A stretch of DNA of 64,000 bases from JAEKNW01 sp963677815 (GCA_963677815.1 OY782499.1:1922001-1986000); one strand, 5' to 3'. Shown: positions 18,466 through 26,759, counted from the first letter of the stretch. The notes: generated by a model from the sequence alone, not told the origin. Program-made: numbers and translations.

Positions 18466-18542
18466 TGGCGGGAGTGACGGGACTCGAACTCGCGACCTTC
18501 TGCGTGACAGGCAGACGTTCTAACCAACTGAACTACACCCCC
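18466..18542 (-). tRNA. tRNA-Asp (GTC), copy 1
   Basis: A 77-nt cloverleaf: acceptor GGGGGTG with CACTCCC (one G-T wobble), D-loop AGTTGGTT, anticodon loop CTGTCAC (anticodon GTC), T-loop TTCGAGTC, discriminator G and encoded CCA. It is the last transcribed of three identical genes. Confidence 0.97.
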
Positions 18543-18574
18543 AACTAAATTGGAAAATTTGTGTTAATAAAAAA

Positions 18575-18651
18575 TGGCGGGAGTGACGGGACTCGAACTC
18601 GCGACCTTCTGCGTGACAGGCAGACGTTCTAACCAACTGAACTACACCCCC
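18575..18651 (-). tRNA. tRNA-Asp (GTC), copy 2
   Basis: Identical in all 77 bases to its two neighbours, with encoded CCA. The spacers on either side (32 and 58 bp) are not alike, so only the genes themselves are kept identical. Confidence 0.97.
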
Positions 18652-18709
18652 GAAATGGGTATTCTTTATTAACTTTATCTTAAAACCTTTGTTCTTTCTA
18701 AATTAGAAA

Positions 18710-18786
18710 TGGCGGGAGTGACGGGACTCGAACTCGCGACCTTCTGCGTGACAGGCAGACGTTCTAACCAACTGAACTACACCCCC
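18710..18786 (-). tRNA. tRNA-Asp (GTC), copy 3 (first transcribed)
   Basis: Identical cloverleaf with anticodon GTC and encoded CCA. A TTGACA promoter lies just upstream on the minus strand. Confidence 0.97.
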
Positions 18787-18835
18787 AAAGGTTTTTTATT
18801 TCAAATATCTATCATCAGTAACGATGTTTAACCTT

Positions 18836-18862
18836 TTTATAATACCCCTGTTTTTATGTCAA
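18836..18862 (-). promoter_or_regulatory. Promoter of the tRNA-Asp cluster
   Basis: On the minus strand, TTGACA (18857-18862) is followed after 15 bases by TATAAA (18836-18841). A TAAAAA alternative gives 17. TTGACATAAAA is shared exactly with the promoter before the tRNA-Asn cluster, which strengthens both calls. Confidence 0.6.
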
Positions 18863-19097
18863 TACTTTTTTTAGAAATATTTTTTATCGCTAATAAAGTA
18901 GTTTAGCTATAATACTGGAAAATAAGAGGATAAATTAAGAAAAAATACATTGATAATAGTGAAATAAGAAACGATGAATAATAATTCTATATGGGAAAAC
19001 AAAGCTCATAACTACTTCTTGTTCTTAAAAAATCTAGTAAAGCTTGATCTCTAGCAATGATTTTTCTTAAAGAATGTATCTGCAAATTTCTTTATAC

Positions 19098-19350
19098 CTA
19101 ATAAAGCATTGCTCTTTGTGAATAACACAAAATTCTTTTGCAAAAGTAACTGATTTATAGTGAAGTCTATGCTAATAATATTTTTCTTGAAGATTAACTG
19201 AAGTCTTGTAAAATTATCAATAATAAGCAATTATGGAATTTTCAATGATATTTACCTGCTTTTTTACTCTATACAAATAGAAGGATGATTAAACCATAAT
19301 AATGCAGAAGAAGATTCTACTATTTATAAAGAGCTACTGCATTATTTAGC
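19098..19350. repeat. Decayed copy of palindromic family A (copy 4)
   Basis: The left part keeps ATTCTTTTGCAAAAGTAACT and CTCTTTGTGAATA. The right part, read in reverse, gives AAATAATGCAGTAGCTCTTT, close to the outer left arm of copies 1 and 2. The middle no longer pairs well. Confidence 0.6.
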
Positions 19351-19478
19351 TAAAAAGCTAGATTGAAGAATGAGGTTTGTTAGCTTAATAGATTAGATAA
19401 AATGATAAAACATAAAAAAAAGTTGACAGATATTGGGAAGATACTCAAGTGAATAAAGAAAAAAAAGGGAGTTTTCGA

Positions 19479-20843
19479 ATGAAAAATTATCTGACTATAA
19501 TTTTAATTTTATTAATTTTTATGCCAGTGCTTAGCCTAACGGTAGCGGAAGTGCCTATGAATGGTGATGGGTCTTTAGAGAATCCTTATGAGATTGCTAA
19601 TCTAGAGAACTTGAGGTGGTTATCTGAAAATGATACAGTTTGGGGAGATTCTTTAAATATAAAGTATTTTGAACAGGTTGTTGATATTGATGCAAGTGAT
19701 ACTTATACTTGGAATGATGGAGCAGGATTTCAGCCTATAGGTTATACTAAGTCTATAGCAGGATCTTCTGAGCTAGAAAGAAAATACTTTTATGGAGCCT
19801 ATAATGGAAACAATCATAAAATTTTGAACCTATATATGAATACAAGTCAAACTAATTATGAAAATACTGGTATCTTTGGATTAATTGAAAATGCAAGTAT
19901 AAGTAATTTAATAATTGAAGATGCTACAATAGGTGGAAACTCTGTTGTAGGAAGTCTTGTGGGGTCAGGCGGTAATTCAATAATAGAAAAATGTTCAATA
20001 TCATCTCTTATAAGCGGAAATGAGCTTTTGGGTGGTCTTGCTGGTATTTTGGCTAATAGTCATATTTCTCAAGTTTCAGCTTATTCTATTCTTAATGCAC
20101 AAGTAAGTGGAGGAGGTTTAGTTGGACTACTAAATAATTCTGACCTAGATAATAGTCATTTTACAGGTCAAATTAATATAGAAGAGAATTCAGCTAATCC
20201 TCTATTTGGTGGCTTAGTACTTACCCTTTTAAATTCAAGTATTACCAATTCTTATGCAAACTTATCTTCTAATAGTACTTTTGGAGGTGGATTAGTTGGG
20301 ATGGGAATGAACTCTAGTCTTGATGCTTGTCTTTTTAATAGTGATTTATATTCATCAACTTCGCTCATAGTAACCAATATAAATACTTCAATTAACTCTT
20401 CAAGTGGACTTTCAGCTTCTTCGCTTACTAACTCACAAACTTATGCTGAACTAGCTTGGGATTTTGAGAATATTTGGTCTATAAGTGCTGAAGTTAATGA
20501 TAACTTCCCTTATTTGCAATGGACTCTGAATTCTACTTCTTTAGAGGATAATGGATTTACACCGATTACCACTAATAAATTAAATATATATCCTAATCCT
20601 TTTAATCCTACTACAACAATTGAATTTATATTAGACAAGGAAGAACATGGTGTGCTGGAAATTTATAATATCAGGGGGCAGAAGGTTAGAACTTTAAACA
20701 ATGGTTTGCTAGAAGCTAAGAAACATAAAATTGTTTGGAATGGGGTAAATGATCAAGGCAAAAAAGTTGCTTCCGCTTTATATTTTGCTAGATTAAGAAC
20801 AGCTTCCCAGGAAATTACATCAAAACTAATTATTATGAAATAG
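19479..20843 (+). CDS. Secreted GLUG-like repeat protein with C-terminal sorting domain
   Basis: This 454-residue protein has a signal peptide (about 1-25). The opening NGDGSLENPYEIANLENLRWLSE is typical of GLUG-containing surface proteins. Residues of about 95-330 contain Gly/Asn/Ser-rich short repeats (GGLVGLLNNS, GGLAGILANS, GGGLVGMGMNS) likely to form a beta-solenoid. The last 85 residues are a FlgD-like tail beginning IYPNPFNPTTT and ending SKLIIMK. It is probably a surface or secreted adhesin-like protein; no enzymatic motif is seen. The ATG at 19479 is preferred over an upstream GTG because GGGAG lies 7 bases before it and it begins the signal peptide. Confidence 0.75.
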   Translation: MKNYLTIILILLIFMPVLSLTVAEVPMNGDGSLENPYEIANLENLRWLSENDTVWGDSLNIKYFEQVVDIDASDTYTWNDGAGFQPIGYTKSIAGSSELERKYFYGAYNGNNHKILNLYMNTSQTNYENTGIFGLIENASISNLIIEDATIGGNSVVGSLVGSGGNSIIEKCSISSLISGNELLGGLAGILANSHISQVSAYSILNAQVSGGGLVGLLNNSDLDNSHFTGQINIEENSANPLFGGLVLTLLNSSITNSYANLSSNSTFGGGLVGMGMNSSLDACLFNSDLYSSTSLIVTNINTSINSSSGLSASSLTNSQTYAELAWDFENIWSISAEVNDNFPYLQWTLNSTSLEDNGFTPITTNKLNIYPNPFNPTTTIEFILDKEEHGVLEIYNIRGQKVRTLNNGLLEAKKHKIVWNGVNDQGKKVASALYFARLRTASQEITSKLIIMK

Positions 20844-20884
20844 TTACTGTATTCTATAAATTGCTCTAAAAGTAATTAGTTTAA

Positions 20885-20914
20885 AGGGGCGTAGAAGTTT
20901 ACGCCCCTATATTT
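20885..20914 (+). terminator. Terminator after the GLUG-like gene
   Basis: A 9-bp stem AGGGGCGTA / TACGCCCCT with a short loop is followed by ATATTTT. The MarR/CDF unit converges on it from the other side. Confidence 0.8.
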
Positions 20915-20990
20915 TAACTTAGAGGATACACTAGGGCTTTTGACTTAAGATTATTCTACTATTCTCAAAGAATTTCTTCATTATTTTGAT

Positions 20991-21920
20991 TTAAACACAC
21001 TCAACAGTCAGATGTTTTATTTTCTTGTTTTTTAAAATTTCCTTTTTAATCTCATTGCATTTTTCTAAATCTTGAGTTTTTACTGAACACATTACAGCTT
21101 TATCTCCGTTTAGAATATCCCAAATATGAATATCAGTAATTTCCACATTATAAGTTTTTACTAAATTAATGATATTTTCTTTAAGTGTTGGATCATCATC
21201 ATAATCTACTAGAATTTTACCTGTTGTTTTCAGAAGTCCAATACCCCATTTGATAACTATAATTGCTCCCAGGATGCCAACTGCTGGATCCAACCAAATC
21301 CATCCCATATATTTAGCTCCTATCAGGGCTATTATTGCTCCAACTGAAGTTAAAGCGTCTGCTATTACATGCAGGTAAGCAGCTTTAAGATTATGGTCTT
21401 CTTTGTGTTCATGATGGTCATGATAATCATTATTTTCATGAGAATGGCTATGACTATGTTTGTGGTCATGTCCATGACTGTGTCCATGGTCATCCTTTAA
21501 TAATAAGGCACTTACAAAGTTAATTACCAGGCCAATAATAGCTACTAAGAGAGATTGATTAAAACCAATATCTACAGGGTCGATAATTCTATGGAAAGAT
21601 TCCCAGATCATAACAAGAGCAGCTATAAGTAACACTATAGCAGATGTGTAACCACCTAAAACTCCTATTTTCCCAGTTCCGAAAGTAAATTTTGTATTCT
21701 CAGCATTCTTTTTTGTGATAATATAGGCGAAGAGAGTTATTAAGAGGGCAAGAGCATGGGTTCCCATATGGATTCCATCTGATAAAAGGGCCATTGATCC
21801 ATAGATCAGTCCTGCAGCAATCTCTGCTACCATCATCACAGCAGTAATTAAGATTACTATACTTGTTTTTGTTTGATTTTTCTGGTTAGAAATATCTTTG
21901 TGTAATACATCACATTTCAT
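20991..21920 (-). CDS. Cation diffusion facilitator (zinc exporter) with His-rich loop
   Basis: This 309-residue CDF family antiporter has six predicted TM helices. The transport-site Asp48 and His51 lie in TM2 (SDGIHMGTH), and a second site is in ADALTSVGA of TM5. The TM4-TM5 loop (about 143-177) has around 15 histidines in a GHSHGHDHKHSHSHSH-like run, typical of the CzcD/ZitB type that exports zinc or cadmium. A C-terminal cytoplasmic ferredoxin-like domain (about 215-309) follows with the usual DIHIWDI. It begins 3 bp after a MarR regulator, so the pair is one metal-responsive operon. Confidence 0.92.
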   Translation of the reverse strand: MKCDVLHKDISNQKNQTKTSIVILITAVMMVAEIAAGLIYGSMALLSDGIHMGTHALALLITLFAYIITKKNAENTKFTFGTGKIGVLGGYTSAIVLLIAALVMIWESFHRIIDPVDIGFNQSLLVAIIGLVINFVSALLLKDDHGHSHGHDHKHSHSHSHENNDYHDHHEHKEDHNLKAAYLHVIADALTSVGAIIALIGAKYMGWIWLDPAVGILGAIIVIKWGIGLLKTTGKILVDYDDDPTLKENIINLVKTYNVEITDIHIWDILNGDKAVMCSVKTQDLEKCNEIKKEILKNKKIKHLTVECV

Positions 21921-21923
21921 TTT

Positions 21924-22325
21924 TTATATTCTCCTTAATATTTTATCTAATAGTTGGGTTAAATCTTGTTTTTCTTGGTCACTTAGTTCCTGAGTTAGCT
22001 CTTCAGCAAGCACATCATGGTGATGGGAATGTTCTTGGTATAGTTCTTTCCCTTTGTCTGTAAGTTCGATGTTGAAAGATCTTTTATCATTATTATTAAT
22101 TACTCGTCTTACTAAATTCAGTTTAGTTAATCTATCTATCATAACAGTAAGGGTACCAGTGACAATACCGAGTTTTTCAGAAATTTCCTTCATCTTGATA
22201 GATTCATTTGATCCAATGACTTCCAGTGTATGCATCTGTTGTAAGGTAAGTCCACACTCTTTAACAGTTTCATGCTCCCAAGAAGAGAGCTTATCATATA
22301 ATTCAATAAGTTTTTTACTTAACAT
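21924..22325 (-). CDS. MarR family regulator of the CDF exporter
   Basis: This 133-residue winged-helix regulator shows the MarR core: helices around LTLQQMHTLEVI, a recognition helix near GIVTGTLTVMIDRL, and the wing NNNDKRSFNIELTDKG. Several potential metal ligands (Cys24, His32, Glu35, His99, His101-103) occupy regions that carry zinc ligands in AdcR/ZitR-type MarR proteins, so a zinc sensor is a fair inference. It is the first gene of the operon with the exporter, and two inverted repeats lie 18-60 bp upstream of its start, suggesting autoregulation. Confidence 0.82.
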   Translation of the reverse strand: MLSKKLIELYDKLSSWEHETVKECGLTLQQMHTLEVIGSNESIKMKEISEKLGIVTGTLTVMIDRLTKLNLVRRVINNNDKRSFNIELTDKGKELYQEHSHHHDVLAEELTQELSDQEKQDLTQLLDKILRRI

Positions 22326-22343
22326 AAGCTATCCTTTCATATT

Positions 22344-22384
22344 GTTTGATAGTCAAACTAATTGATTTTGTTTGAATGTCAAAC
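22344..22384 (-). promoter_or_regulatory. Twin operator upstream of the MarR gene
   Basis: Two perfect inverted repeats of the form GTTTGANNNTCAAAC lie at 22344-22358 (spacer TAG) and 22370-22384 (spacer ATG). Their centres are 26 bp apart and they lie just before the MarR start codon. A TTGACA overlaps the distal site on the minus strand, so binding could block the promoter. The match is seen directly; the binding protein is inferred to be the adjacent MarR regulator. Confidence 0.75.
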
Positions 22385-22516
22385 TATTTCTTTGTGAAAG
22401 AATTTTCTTGCTTACAAGATTGCTGAAGTAGAGTCTTAAAAAAATGTTATAAATATATGTAATATAGATTGATATATTCCTGAAAGATTAGATAAAGAGT
22501 TTGAATTATTGTAGGC

Positions 22517-22570
22517 TGATTGTTACTATCTCAATAAATTTCCAATAAATATAAGAGATATTAACAATCA
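22517..22570. repeat. Palindromic element, family B, copy 2
   Basis: The arms are 16 bp (TGATTGTTACTATCTC and GAGATATTAACAATCA) with one mismatch and a 22-base loop containing TCCAATAAA, which is shared with the other copies. Confidence 0.8.
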
Positions 22571-22642
22571 AGACTCAGGAAAAGCTTATTAAAGGCTCTC
22601 CCTAAAATAGAGTGGGTCTAAGAAAAAATTCATTCTTCTTGC

Positions 22643-22726
22643 AGCTACAGAGTAGCGACATCATTGTAGATTAAAATGTCACAGAGACCAAAAAAGCTAC
22701 AGAGTAGCGACATCAATGTAGATTAA
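22643..22726 (+). repeat. Direct repeat pair, family C
   Basis: Two 32-bp units at 22643-22674 and 22695-22726 differ at one base. Each contains AGCTACAGAGTAGCGACATC followed by NTTGTAGATTAA-like sequence. Reverse-oriented relatives are at 22853-22872 and 34042-34070. Confidence 0.75.
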
Positions 22727-22852
22727 GAAATCAACCTAGACTAGTTTTCTTCGCAAATTGCCAATGCTTAAAACTGCTGAAGGCTCCATACTAAGTAACA
22801 CCCCCTATTTTCTCCCTTACTAAAGGCGATTATGATATCAAAAAACCTTAAA

Positions 22853-22872
22853 GATGTCGCTCTTCTGGAGCT
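22853..22872 (-). repeat. Family C repeat, reverse-oriented partial copy
   Basis: Read on the minus strand it gives AGCTCCAGAAGAGCGACATC, matching the core of the units at 22643 and 22695. Confidence 0.65.
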
Positions 22873-22892
22873 AATAATACTTTGTGCGAAAT

Positions 22893-22922
22893 AAAAAAAG
22901 ACAGACTGAAGTCTGTCTTTTC
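22893..22922 (-). terminator. Terminator after iorB
   Basis: AAAGACAGAC-TGAA-GTCTGTCTTT forms a strong hairpin with A/T runs on both sides. It lies 35 bp after the iorB stop. Confidence 0.85.
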
Positions 22923-22956
22923 TATATGCAATTTATTTCTTATGTAGTAGGTTTAT

Positions 22957-23529
22957 TTATTGTGCAGCTTCAAAACCTGCTTTTAGAGCTTTAATATTCG
23001 CATCAACAATAGCTTGACCCTTACGACCGAAAATAGTTTTGATTGATTCTTCGATTTGCTCAAGAGTGAAACCTAAAGTTTTTACAGCAGCACCAAGAAT
23101 AACCATATTCATTGAACGAGCAGAGCCAATTTCTTTAGCTATGTTATCAGCATCGATGAGAACATGATTTTTTATTGATTTAATCTTGTTATAAACTTCT
23201 TCTTTTTCAGGGTAATCAGGGATATTAATGAAAGGAGTAGAGTTTGCAATCAACCAACCATTTTCATTAAGGTAAGGAAGGTAACGAAGAGCTTCCATTG
23301 GTTCAACTGAGAGAATTAAGTCTGCTCCACCCATAGGAATGAGGTCAGAGAATATTTCTTGGTCAGATATTCTTAAATGAGATTGAACATCACCACCACG
23401 TTGACTCATACCATGAACTTCAGCTTGTTTCAAGAACATATCAGAAGAAACAGCAGCTTGTCCAATAACAGTAGCAATAGTAAGGATACCTTGTCCACCA
23501 ACACCAGCTAAAATTATATCTTTTTTCAT
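22957..23529 (-). CDS. iorB: Indolepyruvate:ferredoxin oxidoreductase, beta (gamma-domain) subunit
   Basis: This 190-residue subunit has the family opening DIILAGVGGQGILTIATVIG and the segment EVHGMSQRGGDVQSHLRI. With IorA it decarboxylates aryl pyruvates (from Trp, Phe, Tyr) to acyl-CoA and reduces ferredoxin. It follows iorA by 2 bp and is closed by a terminator. The divergent neighbour is tryptophanase, which fits a cluster for aromatic amino-acid fermentation. Confidence 0.93.
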   Translation of the reverse strand: MKKDIILAGVGGQGILTIATVIGQAAVSSDMFLKQAEVHGMSQRGGDVQSHLRISDQEIFSDLIPMGGADLILSVEPMEALRYLPYLNENGWLIANSTPFINIPDYPEKEEVYNKIKSIKNHVLIDADNIAKEIGSARSMNMVILGAAVKTLGFTLEQIEESIKTIFGRKGQAIVDANIKALKAGFEAAQ

Positions 23530-23531
23530 TG

Positions 23532-25127
23532 TTATCTCCTACTTCTTAGTTTTTTCTTAAGAGTTTGAACACATTCTCTACGTGGAATGATTACTGATAC
23601 TCCATCATAAGCAATTTCTTCAAGGAATACTTTAACATTGTCTTCATGTTGTTTTGGTAGTGGGGTAATCACACGAATATGTTCTTCTTCAACGCCTAAG
23701 CCTTTACATACAGCTTCAATTCTACCAAAACCAGTATAATCTTGTCCACCAGTCATACCAGTTGTAGAGTTATCAAGAATAACGATAACAACATTGTTTT
23801 TATCAAAGACGCAATCCATCAAACCAGTAAGACCAGAGTGGAAGAAAGTAGAGTCACCAATAACAGCTATAGCAGGGTGGATACCAGCATCTGAAGCACC
23901 TTTAGCCATAGTTATTGAAGCACCCATATCTAAACAAGTGTTAATAGCGTTGTAAGGAGGTAAGAAACCGAGAGTATAGCAACCGATATCAGAGAAAACT
24001 CGTCCATCAGGAGTTTCTTTTAAGGCTTCAGTTATAGCTTTATAAGAGTCAATATGAGGACAACCGACGCAAAGAGCAGGTGGTCTATTAGATACAAAAG
24101 CAGGTTTATCTTCACCAAAGGTATTAGGTAAACCAAGAGCTTTTGCTACATGGTTAGGATTTAATTCACCAACTCTTGGAAGGGATCCATCTAATCTACC
24201 TTTGATTTTAGTATTGCCAGAAACAAAACCTTTAAGTTGTTGTTCAACAACTGGCATACCTTCTTCAATAACAAGTACTTGGTCACATTCATTCATGATT
24301 TTTTCAACTTGTTTTCTTGGAAGAGGGTATTGACTAACTTTAAGGATTGGGTGTTTGAAATCAACTTTTCTAACATTTTCCATTAAATAGTTGTAGCCAA
24401 GTCCACAAGCAATGATTCCTAAAGATTTATCAGAGCCATCTATATATTTATTAAAAGGTGATTCCTCAGAAGCTTTTTCTAATTGAGCTTGAAGAGGTAC
24501 CAACTTATCATATTTCATTCTTGAAAAAGCTGGTAATAACATGAATTGATTAGGGTCTTCTGGGAAAGTAAGTTTATTTTCAGCAATCATGTCTTTAGTA
24601 ACAACACCTGAACGAGAGTGGGAGAGACGTGTCTCTAATCTAACCATTACAGGAAGTTTAAATTTTTCAGAAAGTTCAAAACCATAGAAAGCTGCTTCAT
24701 AGCATTCTTGTTGGTCAGAAGGTTCAATACAAGGAATTAGAGCAAAGTTAGCAAAGATTCTAGAATCTTGTTCATTTTGGGAAGAGTGCATAGAAGGGTC
24801 GTCTGCAACAGCAACTAAAAGACCGCCATTAGCCCCTGTCATAGCTGAGTTCATAAAAGGGTCAGCTGCAACGTTTAGCCCAACATGTTTCATAGTTGCC
24901 ATAGTTCTTTTGCCGGCATAAGACATACCAACAGCTTCTTCCATAGCAGTTTTTTCATTAGAAGCCCAAGTTCTGTGAATATCATTCTCAATCGCAACTT
25001 TGTTTTTCTGTACATACTCAATAATTTCAGTAGATGGAGTACCTGGATAACCAAAGAATCCAGAGATACCAGCGTCAATAGCACCTTGTGCTAACGCTTC
25101 ATCACCGAGTAAAAGTATTTTTTTCAT
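23532..25127 (-). CDS. iorA: Indolepyruvate:ferredoxin oxidoreductase, alpha subunit lacking the ferredoxin domain
   Basis: This 531-residue subunit binds thiamine diphosphate. The N-terminal pyrimidine-binding domain includes GYPGTPSTEI and the Glu-bearing stretch SNEKTAMEEAVG. The segment CVGCPH marks the start of the C-terminal half, and the TPP/Mg motif is GDSTFFHSGLTGLMDC...LDNSTTGMTGGQ. Typical IorA proteins are about 580-640 residues and end in a ferredoxin domain carrying two 4Fe-4S CxxCxxC clusters. Here the chain stops after IIPRRECVQTL plus a short basic tail, and no such cysteine array exists. Electron transfer may use a separate ferredoxin. Confidence 0.9.
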   Translation of the reverse strand: MKKILLLGDEALAQGAIDAGISGFFGYPGTPSTEIIEYVQKNKVAIENDIHRTWASNEKTAMEEAVGMSYAGKRTMATMKHVGLNVAADPFMNSAMTGANGGLLVAVADDPSMHSSQNEQDSRIFANFALIPCIEPSDQQECYEAAFYGFELSEKFKLPVMVRLETRLSHSRSGVVTKDMIAENKLTFPEDPNQFMLLPAFSRMKYDKLVPLQAQLEKASEESPFNKYIDGSDKSLGIIACGLGYNYLMENVRKVDFKHPILKVSQYPLPRKQVEKIMNECDQVLVIEEGMPVVEQQLKGFVSGNTKIKGRLDGSLPRVGELNPNHVAKALGLPNTFGEDKPAFVSNRPPALCVGCPHIDSYKAITEALKETPDGRVFSDIGCYTLGFLPPYNAINTCLDMGASITMAKGASDAGIHPAIAVIGDSTFFHSGLTGLMDCVFDKNNVVIVILDNSTTGMTGGQDYTGFGRIEAVCKGLGVEEEHIRVITPLPKQHEDNVKVFLEEIAYDGVSVIIPRRECVQTLKKKLRSRR

Positions 25128-25273
25128 ATTTACTCCTATTATTCATATTTGTTTCATTACTACCAAAATATCAAACTCGCTTATCTTAGGCAAGGATTTT
25201 TTAGTTTTTTTTCAGATTTTCCTGAAAATGGTGTCAAAATTGTATGTAAGAATTGTTGAAAACTATTTTTCAA

Positions 25274-25303
25274 TTGACAAGAATGGCTTATTAAAAATAA
25301 ATT
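25274..25303 (+). promoter_or_regulatory. Probable promoter of tnaA
   Basis: TTGACA (25274-25279) is followed after 18 bases by TAAATT (25298-25303). The coding start at 25336 and an AAGGAG site at 25325 lie just downstream. The -10 matches the consensus at only four positions. Confidence 0.4.
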
Positions 25304-25335
25304 ACAAAAAAAATATATAATTAAAGGAGAAAAAC

Positions 25336-26709
25336 ATGGATAAGATGCCATACGCTGAACCCTATAAAATTAAGATGGTGGAAGCAATCAAACCTACAAC
25401 TAAAGATGAAAGAATTGAAGCAATCACAAAAGCAGGATACAATCTTTTTAATCTCCGCTCTGAAGATGTACTTGTTGATCTTATAACTGATTCAGGTACA
25501 GGAGCAATGAGTGATCAACAATGGTCTGCTCTCATGCTTGGAGATGAAGCTTATGCAGGTTCAAGATCTTTCTTTAAAATGAAAGATACCATCAAAAGAA
25601 TACTAGGTTTTGATTATGTCTTACCTACTCATCAAGGAAGAGCTGCAGAGAATGTTCTCTTCTCTGCCTTGGTTAAGGAAGGGGATATTGTCCCTGGAAA
25701 CAGTCACTTTGATACAACAAAAGGTCATATTGAGTTCAGAAAAGCTACTTGTATAGACTGTACAATTGACCAAGCATTTGATCCAACTTTAATTCACCCT
25801 TTTAAAGGAAATGCCAACATAGAAAAACTTGAAGATACAATTAAAAAGTTTAGAAATAATATCCCATTTGTTATAATGACAGTTACTTGTAACAATGGGG
25901 GAGGACAACCTGTATCTTTAGAAAATTTACGAGCTGTAAGAGCTTTATGTGATAAATATGAACTTCCGCTTTTCTTTGATTCAGCACGTTTTGCCGAGAA
26001 TGCTTACTTTATTAAAAAGCGTGAAGAAGGCTATGCTGATAAAACAATCAAAGAAATTGTTGCTGAAATGTATGAATTAGCTGATGGTATGACTATGTCA
26101 TCAAAGAAAGATGCTATAGTTAATATTGGTGGTTTTATAGCTATGAAAAGTGAAGAACTCTACAAAAAGTGTTCAGTCTTTAACATCATGTTCGAAGGTT
26201 ATCTTTCTTACGGTGGTATGGCTGGCAGAGATATGGCTGCTTTAGCCCAAGGTCTAGAAGAAAATACAGAATATGCTTATCTAGATGCTAGAATTTCTCA
26301 GGTAGAATATCTTGGTCGCAGACTTAAAGAAGAAGGTATTCCTGTAATGGAACCTTTTGGTGGTCATGCTATTTATATAGATGCTCTTAGATTTTTACCT
26401 CATATTCCTCAAGTGCAATTCCCTGCTCAAGTTTTAGGTATTGAGTTATATATCGAAGCTGGTGTAAGAGGTGTGGAAATTGGTACTGTTTTAGCTGATA
26501 GAGATCCTATTACTAGAGAAGAAAGACCACCTAAAACAGAACTTCTTCGTTTAGCTATTCCTAGAAGAGTTTATACAAATAACCACATGGAAGTGATTGT
26601 TTGGGGACTTAAGAAAGTCTGGGAAAGAAGAAATGAGCTTAAAGGTTTAGAACTAGACTACGAAGCTCCTATTATGAGACACTTCACAGCTACTTTTAAA
26701 AGAAAATAG
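25336..26709 (+). CDS. tnaA: Tryptophanase (tryptophan indole-lyase)
   Basis: This 457-residue PLP enzyme of the beta-eliminating lyase family has its PLP lysine in MSSKKD (Lys257/258). PTHQGRAAEN, FFDSARFAENAYFI and GGMAGRDM are also typical. Two segments favour tryptophanase over tyrosine phenol-lyase: GVRGVEIG (tryptophanases have RAVEIG, the phenol-lyases RSMERG) and MRHFTA near the end (phenol-lyases have RFFTA). It splits tryptophan into indole, pyruvate and ammonia. It is divergent from iorAB. No tnaC-like leader peptide with Trp was found upstream. AAGGAG lies 6 bases before the ATG. Confidence 0.87.
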   Translation: MDKMPYAEPYKIKMVEAIKPTTKDERIEAITKAGYNLFNLRSEDVLVDLITDSGTGAMSDQQWSALMLGDEAYAGSRSFFKMKDTIKRILGFDYVLPTHQGRAAENVLFSALVKEGDIVPGNSHFDTTKGHIEFRKATCIDCTIDQAFDPTLIHPFKGNANIEKLEDTIKKFRNNIPFVIMTVTCNNGGGQPVSLENLRAVRALCDKYELPLFFDSARFAENAYFIKKREEGYADKTIKEIVAEMYELADGMTMSSKKDAIVNIGGFIAMKSEELYKKCSVFNIMFEGYLSYGGMAGRDMAALAQGLEENTEYAYLDARISQVEYLGRRLKEEGIPVMEPFGGHAIYIDALRFLPHIPQVQFPAQVLGIELYIEAGVRGVEIGTVLADRDPITREERPPKTELLRLAIPRRVYTNNHMEVIVWGLKKVWERRNELKGLELDYEAPIMRHFTATFKRK

Positions 26710-26740
26710 GATAATATATAATTAATTACAGCTCCCTTAA

Positions 26741-26759
26741 GTCCCCCTAGTTGGGGGAC
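26741..26759 (+). terminator. Hairpin after tnaA
   Basis: GTCCCCC-TAGTT-GGGGGAC is a perfect 7-bp stem 32 bp after the stop. It lacks a T-run, so termination is uncertain; a similar CCCC-rich sequence occurs inside family A copy 2. Confidence 0.5.

Larger units (their letters stand above)
18787..19478. other. Long intergenic gap between tRNA-Asp and the GLUG-like gene
   Basis: It holds the tRNA promoter (18836-18862) and a decayed family A palindrome (about 19098-19350). TTGACA at 19423-19428 lies 50 bp before the next gene but has no matching -10 box. No open frame with a ribosome-binding site is visible in the rest. Confidence 0.6.
22385..22956. other. Repeat-rich intergenic gap
   Basis: No gene is supported here. 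The gap contains family B palindrome copy 2, three pieces of a short AGCTNCNGAGNAGCGACATC repeat, and the terminator of iorB. Confidence 0.6.

Noticed and set aside
19423..19428. TTGACA before the GLUG-like gene as a promoter
   Set aside because: No -10-like hexamer lies at 15-19 bp from it.
25228..25320. A 30-codon frame before tnaA as a tnaC-like leader
   Set aside because: It contains no Trp, has no ribosome-binding site, and includes the likely -35 box of the tnaA promoter.
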